Shown here one piece after another: positions 59,916 through 64,000 of a stretch of DNA of 64,000 nt. Made by a program: the position numbers and the translations under genes. Source of the DNA: Puia dinghuensis (GTDB lineage: Bacteria; Bacteroidota; Bacteroidia; Chitinophagales; Chitinophagaceae); the NCBI RefSeq assembly GCF_014642875.1, contig NZ_BMJC01000002.1:62001-126000 (forward strand), read 5' to 3'. Numbering within the stretch: position 1 is the stretch's first letter; each line of letters starts with the position of its first letter. The notes below the pieces were generated by a model. The model did not search any database. It saw only the letters and a list, made by a program, of their open reading frames with translations, and was not told the DNA's origin.

Positions 59916-61253
59916 CTACTGGCGCATAGCCGTAAGCCGTAATACGGTTTGCGTCCGCGGCCCAAGCTTCCAGCGATCATCGATGCGCATGCCGACGATC
60001 CAGATGATCTTTTTATCCATCTCCAGCACCCAAACCTTCTCCTTGGCTGCCAGGGAGACCTTATTGTCGATAAGAAAACGGGCAACCTTCTTCTTCTTCC
60101 GCAACCCTAACGGATAAAAATAATCTCCCGGCCTCCACCGCCGCAACAGCAAGGGAAACGTGATCAATCCCGCATCCAGCAACGCCACCCCCGGACCCTG
60201 ATCAAGTACCCCCGCATTCGCAGCCGGTACACGCTGCAGTTGCAAAACACCCTCGGGATAATCCACCGCCTCACGCCCCTCTTCTATCAGAATATGGGCC
60301 GCCTCGCTCTCCAGAAGTGGGGTAATGATAAGGAAATTGCGGTTCTTCAGAATGCGATGCGTCCGGCTACGGATATATCTCCCCGATGCACTGTCCAACA
60401 GCCCGACGACACCCTCCACCTGCTGTGGCGTAAACCCAAAAGGCTCGATCACCTCAAATACTATCGTTGCCAGGGGTTCCGCCTTCCGCAACTTCTCCAC
60501 CGGTATATGCACCTCGTTGCCCCTGTATTCTACTAATTTCTTCTTCCACCCCTCAACCGACTGCCGGTAAAGCGCCTCCGCCTCACGCATCCGGTCAAGG
60601 TTGTCCGAAAGCCGCGCCAACGCCCCGGGATAAGCCTGCTCCACCAGCGGGATCAGCTGGTGCCGGAAAAAATTACGGGTATATTTATCCGATTCGTTCG
60701 AGCTGTCTTCCACCCACTGCAACCCTGCCTCCACCGCAAAAGCCCTCAGCTCATCCTTCTTCGCAAACAACAAGGGCCGGACTATATTCCCCTGCCTGGG
60801 TACCATGCCCCGCAATCCTGCGATGCCCGTCCCCTTGAAAAAGTTCATCAGCATCGTCTCGATATTGTCGTCCAGGTGATGTGCCGTCACGATCCACCGT
60901 GCCCGGCCCGCCTTTATAAATTGCTCAAACCACCGGTAACGCAGCTCCCTGGCCGCCACCTGGATGGAAACCTTGTTCATCGCCGCATATTCAGCCGTGT
61001 CGAACCTCCCGGCTACTACCTCCCGCCCATACCGGGTGCCCATCTGCTTTACAAATTCCTCGTCCCGCATACTCTCCGCTCCTCTCAGCTGGAAATTGCA
61101 ATGCACGATAAGAAAATCAAACCCACAACGGTGACACAACTCCGTCAGAGCGACGGAATCAAGCCCGCCGCTCACGGCCAGCAGCAGCCTGTCACCCGCC
61201 GCGAACAACCTTTCTTTGGCAATATTTTCGGTAAACCCTTGTAGCAGATCCAT
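59916..61253 (-). CDS. tilS: tRNA(Ile)-lysidine synthetase
   Basis: 445 residues. PP-loop SGGLDS (28-33), followed by HCNFQLRGAESMRDEEFVKQ and HHLDDNIETMLMNFFKGTGIAGLRGM, then the TilS central and C-terminal domains (TGLRKKKKVARFLIDNKV-like block near 405). It makes lysidine at position 34 of tRNA-Ile(CAU), an essential step. The N-terminal part has the expected ATP and lysine sites intact. Confidence 0.95.
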   Translation of the reverse strand: MDLLQGFTENIAKERLFAAGDRLLLAVSGGLDSVALTELCHRCGFDFLIVHCNFQLRGAESMRDEEFVKQMGTRYGREVVAGRFDTAEYAAMNKVSIQVAARELRYRWFEQFIKAGRARWIVTAHHLDDNIETMLMNFFKGTGIAGLRGMVPRQGNIVRPLLFAKKDELRAFAVEAGLQWVEDSSNESDKYTRNFFRHQLIPLVEQAYPGALARLSDNLDRMREAEALYRQSVEGWKKKLVEYRGNEVHIPVEKLRKAEPLATIVFEVIEPFGFTPQQVEGVVGLLDSASGRYIRSRTHRILKNRNFLIITPLLESEAAHILIEEGREAVDYPEGVLQLQRVPAANAGVLDQGPGVALLDAGLITFPLLLRRWRPGDYFYPLGLRKKKKVARFLIDNKVSLAAKEKVWVLEMDKKIIWIVGMRIDDRWKLGPRTQTVLRLTAMRQ

Positions 61254-61295
61254 TCCGGCAAATCTACCAAAACTTATCCGGCCACCGTCATCTCT

Positions 61296-61610
61296 TCATT
61301 CCTCACTCAACTCATCATAAGCCGCCCGCAATTCATTATACGCCCGCTTCTCCCCTGCCGCCTTTGCCGCCACCATCCCCTTCTCATACCAGCTCAGGGC
61401 CAGCGTCGACTCCCCTATTCCCTCCAATAGCTTCCCCAAATGATAATAGCTCCCCACCGCCGCCGGATCATTCGCCAGCAATTCCTCAAAAAGCCGCCTG
61501 GCCTCCGCAACATCCCCTATTTTCACATACTCCAACGCCAGCGCATGCTTGACAAAGGAGTCGTTAGGGTCTGACAAAAGAAATTCTTTTAATTTCTCGA
61601 TCCTTTCCAT
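61296..61610 (-). CDS. Small TPR protein
   Basis: 104 residues from the ATG at 61610 (MERIEKLKEFLLSDPNDSFV); a start 18 nt upstream is possible. Two and a half tetratricopeptide repeats: HALALEYVKIGDVAEARRLFEELLANDPA and SYYHLGKLLEGIGESTLALSWYEKGM. A soluble scaffold protein of the kind common in Bacteroidota; partners unknown. Divergent from etfB with a 47-bp gap. Confidence 0.88.
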   Translation of the reverse strand: MERIEKLKEFLLSDPNDSFVKHALALEYVKIGDVAEARRLFEELLANDPAAVGSYYHLGKLLEGIGESTLALSWYEKGMVAAKAAGEKRAYNELRAAYDELSEE

Positions 61611-61657
61611 ATCTTTGTTTAGTTGCATAAACAACTTCCTTCAAAAACCTATTTACA

Positions 61658-62401
61658 ATGAAGATCCTAGTATGCATCAGTAAGACGCCTGACACAACGG
61701 CGAAAATCGCTTTCACAAACAATAATACGACCTTTTCCGGTGACGGGGTGCAATGGATCATCAATCCCTATGATGAATGGTATTCCCTCGTAAGGGCCAT
61801 CGAACTAAAAGAACAGGATCCGTCCAAGGTCATTCATCTCATCACCGTTGGCGCGGCCGACACCGAACCCATCATCCGTAAGGCCCTCGCCATCGGCGGC
61901 GACGAAGCCATCCGCGTCAATCTCGACACCCACGACCCCTATACCATCGCGGTACAGATCGCCGAAGTAGCAAAAGCAGGCGGCTACGACCTGATCTTCA
62001 CCGGTAAAGAGACCATCGACTACAACGGCTCGTCCATCGGCGGCATGGTTGCCGAACTGCTCGACCTCCCCTATATCTCCCTCGCTACAAAATTCGATCT
62101 CAACGGTACCACGGCTACCGTCATCCGCGAGATCGAAGGCGGCGAAGAAACCGACGAAGTAGCCCTGCCCCTGGTCGTTAGCTGCCAGAAAGGCGTAGCC
62201 GAACAGCGCATCCCCAATATGAAAGGCATCATGAGCGCCCGCACAAAGCCCCTGAAGGTGGTAGAACCCGTCGCGACACAACCCCTCACCGGAATTGTCT
62301 CCTTCGAGCTTCCCCCCGCCAAGGCCGGCGTCAAGCTGGTCCCCGCCGACCAGCCGGAAGAACTCATCCGCCTCCTCCACGAAGAAGCGCGGGTATTTTA
62401 A
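61658..62401 (+). CDS. etfB: Electron transfer flavoprotein beta subunit
   Basis: 247 residues: ETF fold with KILVCISKTPDTTAKI at the start, LITVGAADTEPIIRKALAIGGDEAIRV and DLIFTGKETIDYNGSSIGGMVAELLDLPYI, the conserved family signature. With EtfA it carries electrons from acyl-CoA dehydrogenases to the quinone pool. The alpha gene starts 24 nt later; the pair forms one operon closed by a terminator. Confidence 0.96.
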   Translation: MKILVCISKTPDTTAKIAFTNNNTTFSGDGVQWIINPYDEWYSLVRAIELKEQDPSKVIHLITVGAADTEPIIRKALAIGGDEAIRVNLDTHDPYTIAVQIAEVAKAGGYDLIFTGKETIDYNGSSIGGMVAELLDLPYISLATKFDLNGTTATVIREIEGGEETDEVALPLVVSCQKGVAEQRIPNMKGIMSARTKPLKVVEPVATQPLTGIVSFELPPAKAGVKLVPADQPEELIRLLHEEARVF

Positions 62402-62425
62402 ACACATCACCAATCAACAATTGCC

Positions 62426-63388
62426 ATGTCAGTATACATCTTCATAGATCACTCCGAAGGTCACGTTAAAAAAGCATCCCTCGAAGCGCTGAGCTACGGC
62501 GCTACACTGGCCTCCCAACTCAATACTACAGCCGAGGGCATCCTTCTCGGCACTCTCTCCACCGACCCCGCACTCCTTGGCAAATATGGCATTACAAAGG
62601 TCCACCAGGCCGCACAGGAAAGCCTCAACGCACTCGATTCACAGGTATATGCGAAGATCATTGCCGACTTCGTAAGCGCAGCAGGCGACTCCATCCTGGT
62701 CTTCTCCAATAATCTTAGCGGCAAAGCCGTTGCACCACGGGTTGCCGTTCGCCTCAAAGCCGCCCTGGTCACCGGCGCTATCGCCCTGCCCGATACAAGC
62801 AAAGGCTTCGTTGTAAAAAAGACCGTCTTCTCCGGTAAGGCCTTCGCAAATATTTCCTTAAATACACCCACTAAGGTCATCGCCCTCAATCCAAATGCAT
62901 ATTCCGTAAAAGAGGGCGAAGGCAAGGCAGAAATAGTTCCGCTCACCGCTACGGCGCCGGCTCCGAAGGTGCGGGTCGTTTCCGCCACTGCCGCCACAGG
63001 CCATGTACCCCTCACCGAGGCCGAAATAGTCGTCAGCGGCGGCAGGGGGCTTAAGGGACCGGAAAACTGGGGCATCATCGAGGAATTAGCCAACCTCCTG
63101 GGCGCCGCCACCGCCTGCAGCCGCCCCGTAGCCGACGCTCACTGGCGCCCCCATAACGAACACGTCGGCCAGACCGGCATCGCTATTGCACCCAATCTTT
63201 ATATTGCCATCGGCATCTCCGGTGCCATCCAACACCTCGCGGGAGTGAACCGGAGCAAGGTCATCGTTGTTATCAACAAAGACCCTGAAGCGCCATTCTT
63301 CAAAGCCGCCGACTACGGCATCGTAGGCGACGCATTCGAAGTGGTGCCCAAAATGATAACGGCGGTAAAGAAATTGAAGGGAAAATAA
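62426..63388 (+). CDS. etfA: Electron transfer flavoprotein alpha subunit
   Basis: 320 residues. The FAD-binding C-terminal part is typical: [50 protein letters not shown], then [47 protein letters not shown]. All usual FAD contact residues appear present. Partner of EtfB in fatty-acid oxidation or in electron bifurcation; the ordinary acyl-CoA route is more likely by sequence class. Confidence 0.96.
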   Translation: MSVYIFIDHSEGHVKKASLEALSYGATLASQLNTTAEGILLGTLSTDPALLGKYGITKVHQAAQESLNALDSQVYAKIIADFVSAAGDSILVFSNNLSGKAVAPRVAVRLKAALVTGAIALPDTSKGFVVKKTVFSGKAFANISLNTPTKVIALNPNAYSVKEGEGKAEIVPLTATAPAPKVRVVSATAATGHVPLTEAEIVVSGGRGLKGPENWGIIEELANLLGAATACSRPVADAHWRPHNEHVGQTGIAIAPNLYIAIGISGAIQHLAGVNRSKVIVVINKDPEAPFFKAADYGIVGDAFEVVPKMITAVKKLKGK

Positions 63389-63398
63389 ACAAATAAAG

Positions 63399-63425
63399 CC
63401 CGCCTCCTCCGAGGCGGGTTTTTTT
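63399..63425 (+). terminator. Rho-independent terminator of etfBA
   Basis: Perfect stem CCCGCCTC (63399-63406) / GAGGCGGG (63411-63418), loop CTCC, followed by seven T. It lies 11 nt past the etfA stop. Confidence 0.9.
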
Positions 63426-63457
63426 GTCAAATTTTCTTAGTTTCGCGTAATATTCAT

Positions 63458-64000
63458 ATGAAGAAGATCGAACTGGAAATAGTGGCTTTGTCACATAGCA
63501 TTACGCAAACTCACTCCTATGCAGTTGTGCTGGGTGAGGTCAACGGGCTGAGACGCCTTCCCATCGTCATCGGGGGATTTGAGGCTCAGGCAATTGCCGT
63601 AGCCTTGGAAAAAATGCACCCTAGCCGCCCGCTTACACACGACCTCATGAAAAATTTCATGAGCGCCTTCACCATCGATCTGCAGGAAATTATCATCTGC
63701 GATCTCCAGGAAGGCATCTTCTACTCCAAACTGGTCTGCGTCAGCGAACACGATACCGTCGAGATCGACTCCCGCACCAGCGACGCCCTGGCCCTCGCCG
63801 TACGCTTCGGCTGCCCCATCTTCACCTACGAACACATCCTCGACAGCGCCGGTATACTAATGGAAGACAGCTCTGCCAAAAAGAAAAAGTCAAGCCCTAC
63901 CACCACCGTTTCTACGACGGATAGTGGTTCCCGCGAAGACCTGAAAGTACTGTCGATGGACGACCTCACGTCACTGTTGAACGAAGTTCTCGAACAGGAA
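63458..64000 (+). CDS. Bifunctional nuclease domain (DUF151) protein, 3' end missing
   Basis: 181 codons visible from the ATG at 63458 (MKKIELEIVALSHSITQTHS); the gene runs past the right edge. The BFN domain (about 1-130) shows YAVVLGEVNGLRRLPIVIGGFEAQAIAVAL and DSRTSDALALAVRFGCPIF, with the conserved Asp/Arg/Asp block. After it comes a polar, Ser/Thr/Lys-rich linker (KKKKSSPTTTVSTTDS) and the beginning of a helical region that in Bacteroidota homologues is a UVR-like C-terminal part. Role: nuclease-like, poorly defined. Confidence 0.9.
   Translation, partial: MKKIELEIVALSHSITQTHSYAVVLGEVNGLRRLPIVIGGFEAQAIAVALEKMHPSRPLTHDLMKNFMSAFTIDLQEIIICDLQEGIFYSKLVCVSEHDTVEIDSRTSDALALAVRFGCPIFTYEHILDSAGILMEDSSAKKKKSSPTTTVSTTDSGSREDLKVLSMDDLTSLLNEVLEQE

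Noticed and set aside
1-64000. CRISPR array, tRNA, rRNA, insertion sequence or prophage
   Set aside because: Looked for evenly spaced repeats, cloverleaf-like sequences with CCA ends, transposase or integrase motifs and phage structural genes; none was seen on either strand.

Overview
The window looks like a stretch of chromosome from a GC-rich member of the Bacteroidota, most likely the Chitinophagaceae. This is inferred from gene content: LytS/LytTR pairs, large FtsX-like ABC permeases, a TonB receptor with a CarboxypepD_reg domain, DUF6089 and DUF6934 proteins, a fused ABC permease/M1 peptidase, and Bacteroidota promoters of the TTG-N19/20-TAnnTTTG type. No rRNA, tRNA, CRISPR array, transposase or prophage gene was seen. 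Most of it is ordinary, densely packed chromosome; the clearest accessory pieces are two small cassettes (about 21.2-21.8 kb and 38.4-39.1 kb).

Layout. 0-4.7 kb: start of an FtsX permease, a LytS/LytTR two-component pair, then a two-gene minus-strand operon coding a small 3-TM protein and a 703-residue fusion of an ABC ATPase with a MutS-type ATPase, the most unusual gene here. 4.8-6.8 kb: AraC regulator, NTF2-like protein, AlkB-like dioxygenase. 6.9-13.7 kb: sugar-related operon (ThuA/PQQ-dehydrogenase/PKD/cytochrome c lipoprotein, Tat-exported TIM-barrel isomerase, TonB receptor). 13.7-20.1 kb: FtsX permease, TMEM175-like channel, S9 peptidase. 20.2-22.4 kb: aldo/keto reductase, a ParE-type toxin-antitoxin module, glutathione peroxidase with a possible structured leader. 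22.7-31.1 kb: YfhO protein, desaturase, OsmC, class II phosphodiesterase, HxlR regulator, NagX-like acyltransferase, TIM-barrel isomerase, class A beta-lactamase.

31.2-38.4 kb: six-gene operon with two ABC systems and a YtrA-type GntR regulator behind a dyad operator; its last gene is an ABC permease fused to an M1 peptidase domain that has lost its zinc and catalytic residues. 38.4-39.1 kb: AT-rich two-gene DUF6934 cassette behind a 16-bp inverted repeat. 40.1-43.2 kb: TetR regulon (nitroreductase, two YceI proteins, membrane protein) with the same 11-bp palindrome at two promoters. 43.5-49.2 kb: response regulator, acyltransferase, hybrid kinase and an Mla-type lipid transport operon. 49.2-54.8 kb: FtsX permease, phospholipase C, ArsR regulator with a tiny membrane protein. 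54.9-64 kb: ComA, ClC, an orphan kinase behind three 11-bp direct repeats, then housekeeping genes rlmH, rhomboid, tilS, a TPR protein, etfB, etfA and a bifunctional-nuclease-domain gene cut by the window edge.

Themes: envelope and lipid homeostasis (Mla, three FtsX permeases, phospholipase C, desaturase, YceI, acyltransferases), and many local regulators whose operators can be read directly upstream of their own genes.
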